DNA of 64,000 nt from Flavobacteriales bacterium (GCA_026418175.1 JAOABX010000012.1:1-64000); one strand, 5' to 3'. Positions 44,191 to 53,997 are shown, counted from the stretch's first letter. Notes: generated by a model from the letters alone, not told the origin. Translations and numbers: made by a program.

Positions 44191-45240
44191 TTATTTTACC
44201 CCGGCCCATTGCAACATGGCATCCATGTGGTAATCCAAAGTAATTTTTTTATCGGTGGCAAAGGTAGTAGAAATTGCAAAATCGGTTCTTTTAAAATTGT
44301 TAACTGCCTCCAACCAGTCAGTTAGTTTTGTTGGTGAAAGGATAATACCTTCTTGTTCGTTAACCAATTCGGAAGCCCCCACCTGATCAGAAATAATTAC
44401 GGGGGTACCACATTGCAAGGCTTCTGCTACAATTTGTCCGTAAGGTTCATACATAGACGGATGCATTAAAGCGTCGCTGGCCACATAAATTTTTCTGGGC
44501 TCTTCAATAAAACCAAGATAATGTACATTGGATAAAGATGATTTTACCTCCGGGTAACCGATAATTACCAAATGTTTTTTTTGATCTTTTAGTTTTTCAA
44601 AGAGTTTAAGCAACAATGGCAATCCTTTTCGGGTATGCCCGGTAGATGCAAATAAAAAATACTGTGAATCATCGTGCCAACCCAACTCTTTACGAAATTT
44701 AATGCGTTCATCACCAGCTGGAGGGTAGAAACGAAAGGTGTTGAGGGGTGGATATAATACTTTTACTTTTTCTGGCTGAACATTGTAAAGATCAATGACT
44801 TCTTTTCTAATCATTTGTGAAGCTGCAAAAATAAGTTGAGAATGATGAAACCCTCTGCGGTCCATACGAATTTGTTCAAAATCGCTGATGGAGGTTGGCC
44901 TTTTTCCAATTTTCTGTAAATACCCCAAATGATTTCCGGGACAAAGAATAAATTGCTGGTGACTGGTTCTCCCTAATGAAAGGCTAAAATCAAAAATATG
45001 TTTTTGCATGAACCTTCCCAATCGTGCATCAAAACGGCCCTGACGAAAAGGTTTTGGCAACAACCCTGCACCTATTACTTCAACATTAGTACCCTCGGGT
45101 AATACAACATCCGGATTATATTTTGCACAGATTACCTGCACCTCATCTCCCCGATTATGAAAAAACTGGATATAGTTTTTCAGCCGAGTTTCTAATCCGC
45201 CAAAGTGAATCAGCCGATAATGTATCAATGCTACTTTCAC
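44191..45240 (-). CDS. Glycosyltransferase family 4 protein
   Basis: 349 residues, GT-B fold. N-terminal Rossmann half has the glycine loop FGGLETRLKNYIQFF. The C-terminal half has FASTGHTRKGLPLLLKLFEKL and the E-x7-E type nucleotide-sugar motif EPYGQIVAEALQCGTPVI. Probably adds a sugar to LPS core, exopolysaccharide or glycoprotein on the cytoplasmic face. Acceptor and sugar unknown. Last gene of a minus-strand run with the HsdR_N-like and OmpA genes; gap 12 bp. Confidence 0.88.
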   Translation of the reverse strand: MKVALIHYRLIHFGGLETRLKNYIQFFHNRGDEVQVICAKYNPDVVLPEGTNVEVIGAGLLPKPFRQGRFDARLGRFMQKHIFDFSLSLGRTSHQQFILCPGNHLGYLQKIGKRPTSISDFEQIRMDRRGFHHSQLIFAASQMIRKEVIDLYNVQPEKVKVLYPPLNTFRFYPPAGDERIKFRKELGWHDDSQYFLFASTGHTRKGLPLLLKLFEKLKDQKKHLVIIGYPEVKSSLSNVHYLGFIEEPRKIYVASDALMHPSMYEPYGQIVAEALQCGTPVIISDQVGASELVNEQEGIILSPTKLTDWLEAVNNFKRTDFAISTTFATDKKITLDYHMDAMLQWAGVK

Positions 45241-45252
45241 AGAAAATCATTA

Positions 45253-45711
45253 TTAAAGTTCCTTGTAAAAAGGAATATGTTGTAAAGATACAAAACCCGG
45301 TTGGTCTGTTTTACGCTGAAAGCAATAATGTGTTATACCATTGGTAACCAGAAGGTAGTTTACATCGGCTGTTTGGTTATAACGAGCTATTTGCATCAAG
45401 GTGTTATTGGTTATCACTACTTCGGGGGCTTTGCACTCAATGAGCATTAAGGGTTTTAGCTGTGCATCATACACCAAAGCATCACATCGCAACTTAGCAC
45501 CATGTACCTGCAACGTCAATTCAACACCCATTCTACCGGAAGGATATCCCAATTCATGAGTTAAATACATCAAAATATGTTGCCGCACCCATTCTTCGGG
45601 TGTTAGAGCCACATATTTTTTTCGAAATTCATCCCAAATTTCGCGAAGAGAACCCGACTGGCGAATCCGGAAAGAATATGCCGGCATGTTCAATTCGGGT
45701 AATTCAATCAT
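45253..45711 (-). CDS. Stand-alone type I restriction HsdR N-terminal-like (HSDR_N_2) protein
   Basis: 152 residues. The PD-(D/E)xK nuclease-like core is visible: Asp in LRCDALVYD followed by IECKAP, preceded by the helical EEWVRQHILMYLTHELGYP. It matches the N-terminal nuclease domain of HsdR, but the helicase and everything else of a type I enzyme are absent, and no hsdM or hsdS gene is present. Free-standing versions are common in Bacteroidota; their role is unknown. Start overlaps the OmpA lipoprotein stop by 4 bp (ATGA), so it is translated from that mRNA. Confidence 0.82.
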   Translation of the reverse strand: MIELPELNMPAYSFRIRQSGSLREIWDEFRKKYVALTPEEWVRQHILMYLTHELGYPSGRMGVELTLQVHGAKLRCDALVYDAQLKPLMLIECKAPEVVITNNTLMQIARYNQTADVNYLLVTNGITHYCFQRKTDQPGFVSLQHIPFYKEL

Positions 45712-46493
45712 TTCGTTCCATTTAGTATGTCAAAAAACTCTCGAAGATTGGGGGATAATACAATTTCTGTTCGCCTGTTTTTTGCTCTGCCTTCTTCAGT
45801 ATCATTTGAAGCTACAGGTAAAAACGGCCCCCGGCCAGAAGCCGTGATTCGCTTCGGATCAACTTTTTTATCTGTGAGTATCCGAATGATGGAAGTGGCA
45901 CGCATTACACTCAAATCCCAATTGGAAGGATCTGTGCCTACATTATCGGTATGACCTTCTACGGTTATTTCAATTTCAGGATTATTATTTAGTACAGTAG
46001 CTAATTTACCCAATGCATCAATTCCCAATGGATCAACTTTGTAACTGCCCGATTTAAACAATAACTTTTCTGACATGGAAACATAAACTTTTCCATCTTT
46101 TATCATCACCGAAATATCTTCTGATTTAAAACTTTCCATAGCTGCGTTGATGGTGTTTCTTAGCTTTTCTACCTTCCCATTCAACGCGGCAATTACTTCT
46201 TGCAATTCTTTAAGTTTCGCTTCTTTAGCGTTTATTTCTGCTTCTTTTTTTCTAAGTTCTTCCCCCATATTTTGTTTCAACCTTTCTATGTCTTCGCTAA
46301 GGCCTACCTGAATAGATTCGAGTTCTGCGATGCGCTGATTGGCCTGATTTAATTCAATGTTCAATTTTTCTTCCCGATTCAAACAGGCTGCAAGCTCTGA
46401 TTCTTTGATTAAATATTTTTTCTTAGAAATACATCCGGAAAACCCGATGATGAATAAAATGGCTGTAATAACTACCAATCTAAACCGCTTCAT
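45708..46493 (-). CDS. OmpA-family lipoprotein with coiled coil (second copy)
   Basis: 261 residues. Lipobox IIGFSGC (Cys21), coiled coil at ~30-125 (KEAEINAKEAKLKELQEVI) and OmpA domain at ~140-255 (VEGHTDN; NWDLSVMRA; KNRRTEIVLSPN). It is a shorter paralog of the protein at 29583. Would anchor the outer membrane to peptidoglycan. Promoter box TACTTTTG at 46519-46526. Followed by the coupled HsdR_N-like gene. Confidence 0.9.
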   Translation of the reverse strand: MKRFRLVVITAILFIIGFSGCISKKKYLIKESELAACLNREEKLNIELNQANQRIAELESIQVGLSEDIERLKQNMGEELRKKEAEINAKEAKLKELQEVIAALNGKVEKLRNTINAAMESFKSEDISVMIKDGKVYVSMSEKLLFKSGSYKVDPLGIDALGKLATVLNNNPEIEITVEGHTDNVGTDPSNWDLSVMRATSIIRILTDKKVDPKRITASGRGPFLPVASNDTEEGRAKNRRTEIVLSPNLREFFDILNGTK

Positions 46494-46518
46494 AGTAAGA
46501 GTGAAATAAAATTATTAT

Positions 46519-46526
46519 CAAAAGTA
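46519..46526 (-). promoter_or_regulatory. Bacteroidota -7 box for OmpA / HsdR_N / glycosyltransferase run
   Basis: Minus-strand TACTTTTG, 26 bp before ATG 46493. Confidence 0.55.
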
Positions 46527-46579
46527 CCTTGATTTGGTGGCACCCACTACAATTCATGTCTTAAAAAAAATTAAGGTTA

Positions 46580-48295
46580 TTAAATTCCAAAGGTTAAACC
46601 ACCTATCACATTGAATTGTTGGGTTGGAAATCCATACCAGCGCTGGTATCTCCATGCAGCCACATTATTAAAGTTTACCCAAAATGAGAGCATTTTTGTG
46701 AGCCTGTACTCTGCACCGATATTAAAATCAACTAATATCGGTATTTCATACACATAACGCTCTTTTATTAAAGGATTGGCCGGATCATAAACAAACGTTT
46801 GTGCTTTTTGTGGCCCTATAAAGTAAAAATCTGTTCGCAAAATGATTTTATCCCGCAAATTATAGTAGCCACTCAAGGTAGCATCTACCGATGGGCGATG
46901 CCAAGCAACATCAAGGTTTGTTGTGTTATAAAGATAATAATTTGCTTTAGCAGCCAACCAGAATTTTTCACTCATGTTATATGATAGTTCGCCAAATACC
47001 TGAAAAAGATTGGTTTGATCATAAACTACCTGAAAACCTCGCTGATGAAATGAAATTGTATCATTTACAAAGTATGCATAATTACCAATGATAGAATAAT
47101 GCACCCCGGCATTGTAAGAAAGATTCGAAGTAAATGAACCCTTTACACCTCCGGTAATTCGCAGAAACTCATTTATATTTGTTATACGTGCCGTTGGCAA
47201 AATAAATGGATTTTGGAGAGAAAGGTTAAGAAAACTGTTTCTGCGGTACTGGCCCGTAAAACTTCCATATGCGATGATGTAATTACGGAAGATATTAAAT
47301 CGCAAATGTACATCCGGATATACATTAAAACGGGTTGAATCATCAGTTCCCAAAGTAAGGTCAACTCCCAGATGTAAATTCCACCAATTACCACCAAAAC
47401 GCATGTAAGGAGTCAAGTTCCCAATAAATCCGTGATTAGAAGTGATCGAATCGTTTTGATACTGAATATATTGAAAACGCATTTTGCCTCCGAAAAATTC
47501 ACGGGCAAATAAATCGGTAAATTTATTCAGGTCAGCACTTAACACCACGCTGTTCTCCATGGTTCCCCAGCGATCTGTCATGTGATAAAAATTCAAATCG
47601 ATTTTATGATTGAACTTAATTGAATCGGTACGGTGTGTGCTGTATAATGAAGCGTCAAAATTCACTCTGGAATAGCGTTGCCTGGCTGTATCTTCACTTA
47701 CCAGCGTATCAAGTACCGGATTATAGTTATAGTATCTTACAACATTACGCAAATACGATGCGTTTAAATCGAGTGTTTGGGAACGAAACATATGCGAATA
47801 GCTGCCATAAATCTCATTATCACTTACTGCAGGATTGCCTCGATAACTAATATTTCCCTGCGAAGAAAAATGTTTAAACCGTAATGCATAACTATTTTTA
47901 CGATTACGCAAACTCATGAAATTTATATCTGCATAGGGGGTAAGATAATTACCAAATCCAGCTTTAATATAGAGGCGATGAAGTTTGTTCAATGGTTCAG
48001 TTTTCATGCGTAAAGCTGAAATGGTATCAGGCTGATATTTGGTTTCGACTGTAGAAGATTGTATGGGGTATTCTAAATTAGTAACTACACGGAAAGTATC
48101 TTGTATAGTAGGTTGAAATGATAATTTCTCCACTTCTGCTAAACGAGGCTCAAAACCTGTATATACATTGATGTCTTCTGTTAACTGAGTATTTTGTGAA
48201 AATACTGATACCTGAACAAACAGGCAAAACATTAATATTGCCAACAGCTTAAAAGAAAAATCAATGGGAGATAGTATGTTTATTTTATTCTTCAT
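46580..48295 (-). CDS. Outer-membrane beta-barrel protein (TonB-receptor-like barrel, no plug)
   Basis: 571 residues from ATG 48295 (MKNKINILSPIDFSFK), which overlaps the stop of the TPR gene by 11 bp; the longer frame to 48367 would read deep inside that gene. Signal peptide to ~FSQ near residue 35, then a short linker and ~14 or more amphipathic strands ending VIGGLTFGI. No plug domain or TonB box was seen, so active transport is doubtful. Co-translation with a 1027-residue TPR protein suggests they form a complex. Confidence 0.8.
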   Translation of the reverse strand: MKNKINILSPIDFSFKLLAILMFCLFVQVSVFSQNTQLTEDINVYTGFEPRLAEVEKLSFQPTIQDTFRVVTNLEYPIQSSTVETKYQPDTISALRMKTEPLNKLHRLYIKAGFGNYLTPYADINFMSLRNRKNSYALRFKHFSSQGNISYRGNPAVSDNEIYGSYSHMFRSQTLDLNASYLRNVVRYYNYNPVLDTLVSEDTARQRYSRVNFDASLYSTHRTDSIKFNHKIDLNFYHMTDRWGTMENSVVLSADLNKFTDLFAREFFGGKMRFQYIQYQNDSITSNHGFIGNLTPYMRFGGNWWNLHLGVDLTLGTDDSTRFNVYPDVHLRFNIFRNYIIAYGSFTGQYRRNSFLNLSLQNPFILPTARITNINEFLRITGGVKGSFTSNLSYNAGVHYSIIGNYAYFVNDTISFHQRGFQVVYDQTNLFQVFGELSYNMSEKFWLAAKANYYLYNTTNLDVAWHRPSVDATLSGYYNLRDKIILRTDFYFIGPQKAQTFVYDPANPLIKERYVYEIPILVDFNIGAEYRLTKMLSFWVNFNNVAAWRYQRWYGFPTQQFNVIGGLTFGI

Positions 48296-51200
48296 TGGGA
48301 TCATTTGTTTCCATTTGTTGTTCAAACTTGCGCTGATTTTTTTGACGTTCTCTGGCAAGAATTGCATCCAATTTTTCTTTTGCTACATTAATAAGATCTT
48401 GTCCGTCATGACGATTTATTACAGTATTCAACATACTCTTCGCTTGCGGCAAATCATCCATAGCCACATAAATATCAGAGAGCAAAATAAAACTTAACGC
48501 TAAGCGGTGTTTATCAGCACCCATGGTTTTAATAGCAGCCCGTAAATGTTTTTCTGCATCTTTGTATTTTTTTTGCTTGTACAATATTTCTCCTATTTGG
48601 TAACCTGCTTCAATATCATATTCAGAGGCAATTTGCGAGTAAACCTTTCTATATTCAGCCAGTGCTTCTTCCAATAAATTTTGTTTTAGATAACATACCG
48701 CCTGAAAGTAATGTGCCTCTTCTTCAACATATTCATTAAGCTTATCATAAGTTAAAACCTTTTTAGCGTATTCAATGGTTTTTTCGCAATTATACGTCTT
48801 GTAATAATTTTTCATCAACCCAATTCTAGCCCGCTTTAATACATCCGGTGATTCGGCACTTTCTTCCATTAAATTATATACTTCAATGAGTGCAATTGAA
48901 TCAGCTCTTTGTTCAAGAATAATTGCAGCCCTGTTAAGTGCATTTTCTGTGTACATATTTTTCCGTTGACGATAAATGTATTGGTAATGAGGCAACGCCT
49001 GCGAAAATTCTTTTTGTGCATAATGGCATTCGGCTTTGTAATGATTTGCATCCAATAAATAAACTCCTTTCGGAAAATTTCGGATATATTTATCAAAAGC
49101 CTCAATAGCCTTGGCACAATTTCCAGCCTCCACGGCATTTGCTCCTGCTTCATAGCTGGCAGAATCTAATGAATTCATAGAGATTTCCACATTGCTTAAC
49201 CCCTGCACATACTTTGTATAAGCATCTATATCCCCCATATCTACATAAATCGTACGAATATATTTCAGTGCTTTAGCAGCATGTTGTGAGTTGGGGTATT
49301 CATCAACCACACGTTTATACCATCCCAGAGCTTCGCGATCATTATCGGCATTGAAATAAATTAATCCCAGTTGCAAATACGCACTACTTAGATATGCGCT
49401 GGATGACCCGCTGTTTACAATATCTTCAAAATTCTTCACAGCATCGTTGGTTTTTCCTAATCGAATGTTGGCCATACCCAGCTCATATAACATTTCTTCA
49501 CGGAAGGCGGACTGTGGGTATTCATTCAGGGTTCGCTTGAGTGTAGCTGCTTTTCCTTCATGATTTCCCATCAATCCCTGCATCAACGATTTTTGATACA
49601 AAGCATAATCATTTTTAAACTGTTTTATTTCGATGGCTTGATCATAAAATTCAATGGCTTTGAGATAGTTCCTTATCATGAAATAACAATCGCCAAGACG
49701 AAGGGATGCGTCATGCCTTTTACGCAAATCATTTTGACCAGGAGCTGTTACAAAATTTCTGAATTCAGTGGCAGCTTCTTGATACTGTTTCATTTTTAGG
49801 TGTGCATATCCCAAATTGTAATATGCATCATTGTAAAATGAGAGCGATTTTGCAGCAGGTGAGGTAAGAAAATCTTCGTAAAGATATTGAGCCCTCTTAT
49901 AGTCTTTAGAACGGTAGTGGGCCTCTGCTTTCCAGAATTTACTTTCAGCGGTAATTCTAGTATCAAAATTTCGAGAAATAGCTTCTTCAAAATGGCGTAT
50001 AGCTTCCGCATATTCGAGGTTATTAAATAACTCTATTCCTCTGAAAAAGTAGATACGCTGCTCAGCAATTTTCAAACGTGTATTTTTATTTTTAATTTTT
50101 TGAAGTGATGCCAATGCATCCTTATAATTTTGTGTATTGAGGTAAATATTAACCATCAATTCATAGGCTTCTTCTATGTTTTTGGCATCAGGATATTTTT
50201 CAATATACTGTTGTATAGCATCAATCGCTTCGTTATAAGGGTTATAACCTAATTCATACGATAGTTTGGCAAAATTAAATAACGCTTCGCGGGCTATTCG
50301 TTTGTCATGATTCATACCAGCGGCAAGCTTCAATACATCCAGCGCAATACGCTTGTGGTCTGATTTTAAAAAACAATCAGCCATGTAATAATAGGCTGTT
50401 TGCGTCATCAAATCATCTTCGCTGGTGGCATTTTTTAAATACAATGCAGCATCTTCAAAACGATTCAAACGATAATAGGATATTCCCAGGCGATAATTTC
50501 CCTGACGATCAAGAGTAGAACCGGTAGCCATATATGCTTCGTAATTTCTCACGGCCCCGGCATCATTCTTCAATTCAAAATATGATTCGGCGAGTAGGCG
50601 GCGAACTATGGGGAGGTTTTTACCTTTTAAAGTGTCAGCGATCGGTTCAGCATAAGTTACAGCCTCTTTATATTTCCCTTGCACGAAATAAATCTGTGCA
50701 ACATAAAATGGAATAATCCGAGAAAAAGCCTTCTCGTGCTGTATCCGCAAAAAATGCTGCAATGCCACCTCGTAATTTTTGTTGATATACGAGATATGAG
50801 CAAAGTAATAAATGGCAGGAACTTGATAGGGATTCTTTATATCTTTTATTTCAGCAAAATCTTTTAATGCCTTTTCATAATCTTGAATAATAAAACGGCT
50901 ATACCCGATTTTATAATAATATTCAAAAACTTGGTCACGATTCAATTGATATACATCCGTTTTCAAAAAGTAAGCAATTGCCTGAGAGTACTCTTTTTTT
51001 CTGAAATACAGCTTCCCTAATTGAAAATAAGCCTGCACCACTTTATTACTATGCGGAAACTGTTGAATAAATGAAAGCATCAGGAATTCTGCATTATCAT
51101 GAAAAAGTTCTACTGCAGAAGCCGCATAATAATAAGTTGCAGTACTTAAGGCATAATCCGTTTTGTGATGATTACTCTTCAAAAACTCTTCAAAACGAAG

Positions 51201-51365
51201 CTGGGCTGCACCGTATTTTTGTTTTTGAAACAAATCAATTCCTTCTTTAAAGCTTCTCTCCGTATCAGTGTAATACTGCGTCCGCTGAGCAGATAGAAAA
51301 GCAGGCATAAACACTAAAAAAAGCCCGCAAAAAAAACCAAAAACCCATTTACTCGTTTTGGGCAT
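48285..51365 (-). CDS. Large periplasmic TPR protein
   Basis: 1026 residues from ATG 51365 (GTG 51368 is an alternative). Signal peptide to AFLSAQ near residue 27, then tetratricopeptide repeats almost to the end, e.g. VVQAYFQLGKLYFRKKEYSQ and AEAHYRSKDYKRAQYLYEDF. The final ~40 residues are charged (KLDAILARERQKNQRKFEQQ). Predicted periplasmic scaffold, comparable in style to CpoB/YbgF or T9SS TPR proteins but much longer and not a lipoprotein. Divergent from ftsE, overlapping the barrel gene downstream. Confidence 0.9.
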   Translation of the reverse strand: MPKTSKWVFGFFCGLFLVFMPAFLSAQRTQYYTDTERSFKEGIDLFQKQKYGAAQLRFEEFLKSNHHKTDYALSTATYYYAASAVELFHDNAEFLMLSFIQQFPHSNKVVQAYFQLGKLYFRKKEYSQAIAYFLKTDVYQLNRDQVFEYYYKIGYSRFIIQDYEKALKDFAEIKDIKNPYQVPAIYYFAHISYINKNYEVALQHFLRIQHEKAFSRIIPFYVAQIYFVQGKYKEAVTYAEPIADTLKGKNLPIVRRLLAESYFELKNDAGAVRNYEAYMATGSTLDRQGNYRLGISYYRLNRFEDAALYLKNATSEDDLMTQTAYYYMADCFLKSDHKRIALDVLKLAAGMNHDKRIAREALFNFAKLSYELGYNPYNEAIDAIQQYIEKYPDAKNIEEAYELMVNIYLNTQNYKDALASLQKIKNKNTRLKIAEQRIYFFRGIELFNNLEYAEAIRHFEEAISRNFDTRITAESKFWKAEAHYRSKDYKRAQYLYEDFLTSPAAKSLSFYNDAYYNLGYAHLKMKQYQEAATEFRNFVTAPGQNDLRKRHDASLRLGDCYFMIRNYLKAIEFYDQAIEIKQFKNDYALYQKSLMQGLMGNHEGKAATLKRTLNEYPQSAFREEMLYELGMANIRLGKTNDAVKNFEDIVNSGSSSAYLSSAYLQLGLIYFNADNDREALGWYKRVVDEYPNSQHAAKALKYIRTIYVDMGDIDAYTKYVQGLSNVEISMNSLDSASYEAGANAVEAGNCAKAIEAFDKYIRNFPKGVYLLDANHYKAECHYAQKEFSQALPHYQYIYRQRKNMYTENALNRAAIILEQRADSIALIEVYNLMEESAESPDVLKRARIGLMKNYYKTYNCEKTIEYAKKVLTYDKLNEYVEEEAHYFQAVCYLKQNLLEEALAEYRKVYSQIASEYDIEAGYQIGEILYKQKKYKDAEKHLRAAIKTMGADKHRLALSFILLSDIYVAMDDLPQAKSMLNTVINRHDGQDLINVAKEKLDAILARERQKNQRKFEQQMETNDPNEE

Positions 51366-51404
51366 CACATTTAAGTTTTAGTGTACAGATGTATATATTC
51401 TGGT

Positions 51405-51412
51405 CAAAATTA
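51405..51412 (-). promoter_or_regulatory. Bacteroidota -7 box for the TPR/barrel operon
   Basis: Minus-strand TAATTTTG (TAnnTTTG), 40 bp before ATG 51365. Confidence 0.5.
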
Positions 51413-51525
51413 CAGGGTGGTAATGGATAGTCTATCTATATCTAATTTGAATTATTAACGTGAATGTCTTAATAATTATTTCATCATGTACCATAATTAC
51501 CATGTGTAATCATGAATTTTGTAGC

Positions 51526-52215
51526 ATGGTACAACACAATCCGGTGATTCGATTTTATCAGGTTTCAGTTTTACAAAACAAGAATCTGGTGCTTCGCAAT
51601 GTGAGTTTTGAAGTTCATGCCGGAGAATTTGTTTATCTGGTAGGACGAACCGGAAGCGGGAAAAGCAGCCTGCTAAAAACCATGTATGCTGAATTACCTT
51701 TAGCTGAAGGTCAAGCAGAAATTGTAGGAATGGATTTGGATGCCATTAAACCCAAAGAAATTCCATATTTAAGAAGAAAACTGGGAATTGTGTTTCAGGA
51801 TTTTCAGCTACTAACTGACCGAAGTATTTCAGACAATTTAATGTTTGTACTTAAAGCAACCGGATGGAAAAATAAACATGAAATGGAATCACGAATAGAA
51901 GAGGTCCTGTCCATGGTTGGTTTAAGAACGAAAGGGTTTAAATTTCCACATGAACTATCAGGAGGAGAACAACAACGGGTGGTGATAGCCCGTGCATTGC
52001 TAAATCATCCTGAACTCATTTTGGCCGACGAACCAACAGGCAACCTGGATCCGGAAACTTCAATCGAAATCATGCAATTATTGCGACATATCAATCAAAA
52101 AGGAACAACTATTTTGATGGCTACTCATGATAAGTATATTCTGGACATGTTTCCCCAACGTACTTTACGCTGTGAGCATGGTACTGTTATTGACCTTTCT
52201 CAAGCAACTGCATAA
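51526..52215 (+). CDS. ftsE: FtsE-like ABC transporter ATP-binding protein
   Basis: 229 residues from ATG 51526 (MVQHNPVIRFYQVSVL); the upstream frame to 51460 adds a hydrophobic stretch not seen in the family. Walker A GRTGSGKSS, signature LSGGEQQRVVIARALL, Walker B LILADEPTGNLD and switch His (MATHD) are intact. The ending RCEHGTVIDL is FtsE-like. FtsE with FtsX regulates peptidoglycan hydrolysis at division. No ftsX is adjacent. Its last 29 bp overlap the 3' end of the convergent glycosyltransferase gene. Confidence 0.88.
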   Translation: MVQHNPVIRFYQVSVLQNKNLVLRNVSFEVHAGEFVYLVGRTGSGKSSLLKTMYAELPLAEGQAEIVGMDLDAIKPKEIPYLRRKLGIVFQDFQLLTDRSISDNLMFVLKATGWKNKHEMESRIEEVLSMVGLRTKGFKFPHELSGGEQQRVVIARALLNHPELILADEPTGNLDPETSIEIMQLLRHINQKGTTILMATHDKYILDMFPQRTLRCEHGTVIDLSQATA

Positions 52216-53314
52216 GACGAATAGCAGCTTTTTGGTTTGAATAATTATCCTCTAATATCGCTTTTCTTTTCTCTAGTTCTGTTTCGCTAAATGTACGTTG
52301 ACTTAGTTTTTCAATCCATGTAATCCATTCATCGGCTGTTTCTGCCTGATGGCAAAGCAAATCCAGGCCAGTTCCTTGAATCATTTTAGGATTGACCAAG
52401 CAATGGCGGCCTGTATATAATGCATGTAATAATTTAAGCTTAATTCCAGTCGCTTGAAATGTAGGCAAAACATGAATTTGCGCCTCACGAATTATTTTTT
52501 TCATTTCATCATTACTTACTGGTGTAATGAGCTTTACATGAGCCAGAGAGCCTGCCATTCGTATTAATTCTTGGCGTGGATTTTTTCCGGCAATAATTAA
52601 CGGATAGTTTATTTTACTAAACACATGTTTGAGCAGATAAATGGCTGCTAAGTGATTTTCTGCAATCTGCAAATTGCCGTGATATAGAGCATAGTTACCA
52701 ATACCTGGTTTCACTTCCACAACATCCTCCGGATGAAAAGGAGGAATAAATACGGTATGTTGATTTATAGTTTGATAGTATAAGGCATCTTTAGGTGAAA
52801 TAGCAGCAAGCGCATAGGCTTGTTGAAGAACCGGTTCATAACGCCTTAATTTAAAAGCTTCACGACGCAAATACCATCTTGAAAAGGGGTTCGACTCTGC
52901 CTCTGCTAATTGTTCGTAATACTCGTGTTCTATGTTATGTGTACGAACTACACATTGCTTTTCTCTCAATAGTTCATGGGTAAGAAATCCGGAAGTATGA
53001 ATTCCTTCAAACAAAATAGGTGCATCATCTTTTATAAGTGAATTGAGCAGGTCTTTGTTTTTTCTAGTAGCCACGATAAAAGGCTCATTGCTGAAAATAT
53101 ATTTTATAGATCGTTCGCGGGGATAATACGTAACTTCTTCACATAATGGATTTAGTTCATGAGCGGGCTTTCGATGATACTGAAAGCAATGCAAATGAAT
53201 TTTTACTCCTAAAGCATGCAAATGACGAATTTTATGATACACATCCATCACTCCCCCATAATCGGCCGGGAAAGGAATATCAAAGGAAACAATATGTAAT
53301 TTTGAAAGGTTCAT
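52187..53314 (-). CDS. Glycosyltransferase (GT-B type)
   Basis: 375 residues. N-terminal half begins LHIVSFDIPFPADYGGVMD (donor-side glycine turn) and has VVRTHNIEHEYYEQLAEAE. The C-terminal half has YALYHGNLQIAENHLAAIYL and ATGIKLKLLHALYTGRHCLV. It resembles mannosyltransferase-like GT4 proteins; sugar and acceptor unknown. Start overlaps the DUF2306 stop by ATGA. The 3' end overlaps ftsE by 29 bp, tail to tail. Confidence 0.85.
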   Translation of the reverse strand: MNLSKLHIVSFDIPFPADYGGVMDVYHKIRHLHALGVKIHLHCFQYHRKPAHELNPLCEEVTYYPRERSIKYIFSNEPFIVATRKNKDLLNSLIKDDAPILFEGIHTSGFLTHELLREKQCVVRTHNIEHEYYEQLAEAESNPFSRWYLRREAFKLRRYEPVLQQAYALAAISPKDALYYQTINQHTVFIPPFHPEDVVEVKPGIGNYALYHGNLQIAENHLAAIYLLKHVFSKINYPLIIAGKNPRQELIRMAGSLAHVKLITPVSNDEMKKIIREAQIHVLPTFQATGIKLKLLHALYTGRHCLVNPKMIQGTGLDLLCHQAETADEWITWIEKLSQRTFSETELEKRKAILEDNYSNQKAAIRLMQLLEKGQ

Positions 53315-53997
53315 TCTTGCGTAAATAACTTTTTTTTCATCCAGCGATCAATTACTCCAATATCAATCAACAATTCTGCAACAATCAAATTAGGCACCCA
53401 GCTCAACCAGGCAACCGTAACATAAATTTCTTGTGGTTTAGCTTGTATCCATCGGGTAGATATAAACAAAAAAACAAGCAATCGAAGAGTTACAGCTGAA
53501 AATGTCAATGCATAACTACGCAGCATAAATCGGGCATGCAATATCCATTTTTTTTTCATTGCAAAAATAAATGCAGCTATAGTAAACACATACCATAAGA
53601 ATGTAAGTAATGTAAAGCTGGCTTTTGCCGGCAATCCACCATTAGCATACAAAGCCATAACTGCTGCACCAGGGCCACTGATCAATAACAATACGATTAC
53701 ATATATCCAGCCCATGATACGATGCAAGCTTGGGTAACGATGTAAAATAAATCCACTGAACTGAGTTCCTCCTGCAATTAATAATAACACGCTGCTGAAT
53801 ACATGCATATAAAAACCAATTCGCCATACATCAAGGTGATAAACATCTGTTTTTGTTTTAAGGAAATCAATGCCGGGTTTAATTGCCAAATATGGGATGC
53901 TAAGACGAAGCATCAACCATGAAAAAAAAAGTATCAGAACTGCTATAATCACAGTTCCTGCAATTTGAAAGGAATAAGTAGTTATTTTTTTTTGCAT
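53311..53997 (-). CDS. DUF2306 membrane protein
   Basis: 228 residues from ATG 53997, which overlaps the upstream stop in TGATG; the frame also offers GTG and TTG just before. Seven or so hydrophobic helices with the family's His/Arg pattern: LHRIMGWIYV, and HARFMLRSYALTFSAVTLR. DUF2306 proteins may bind heme through such histidines, but function is not established. Middle gene of a three-gene coupled set (lipoprotein, DUF2306, glycosyltransferase). Confidence 0.85.
   Translation of the reverse strand: MQKKITTYSFQIAGTVIIAVLILFFSWLMLRLSIPYLAIKPGIDFLKTKTDVYHLDVWRIGFYMHVFSSVLLLIAGGTQFSGFILHRYPSLHRIMGWIYVIVLLLISGPGAAVMALYANGGLPAKASFTLLTFLWYVFTIAAFIFAMKKKWILHARFMLRSYALTFSAVTLRLLVFLFISTRWIQAKPQEIYVTVAWLSWVPNLIVAELLIDIGVIDRWMKKKLFTQE

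Noticed and set aside
45253..45711. Type I restriction-modification system
   Set aside because: Only the HsdR N-terminal-like domain is present; helicase, HsdM and HsdS are absent.
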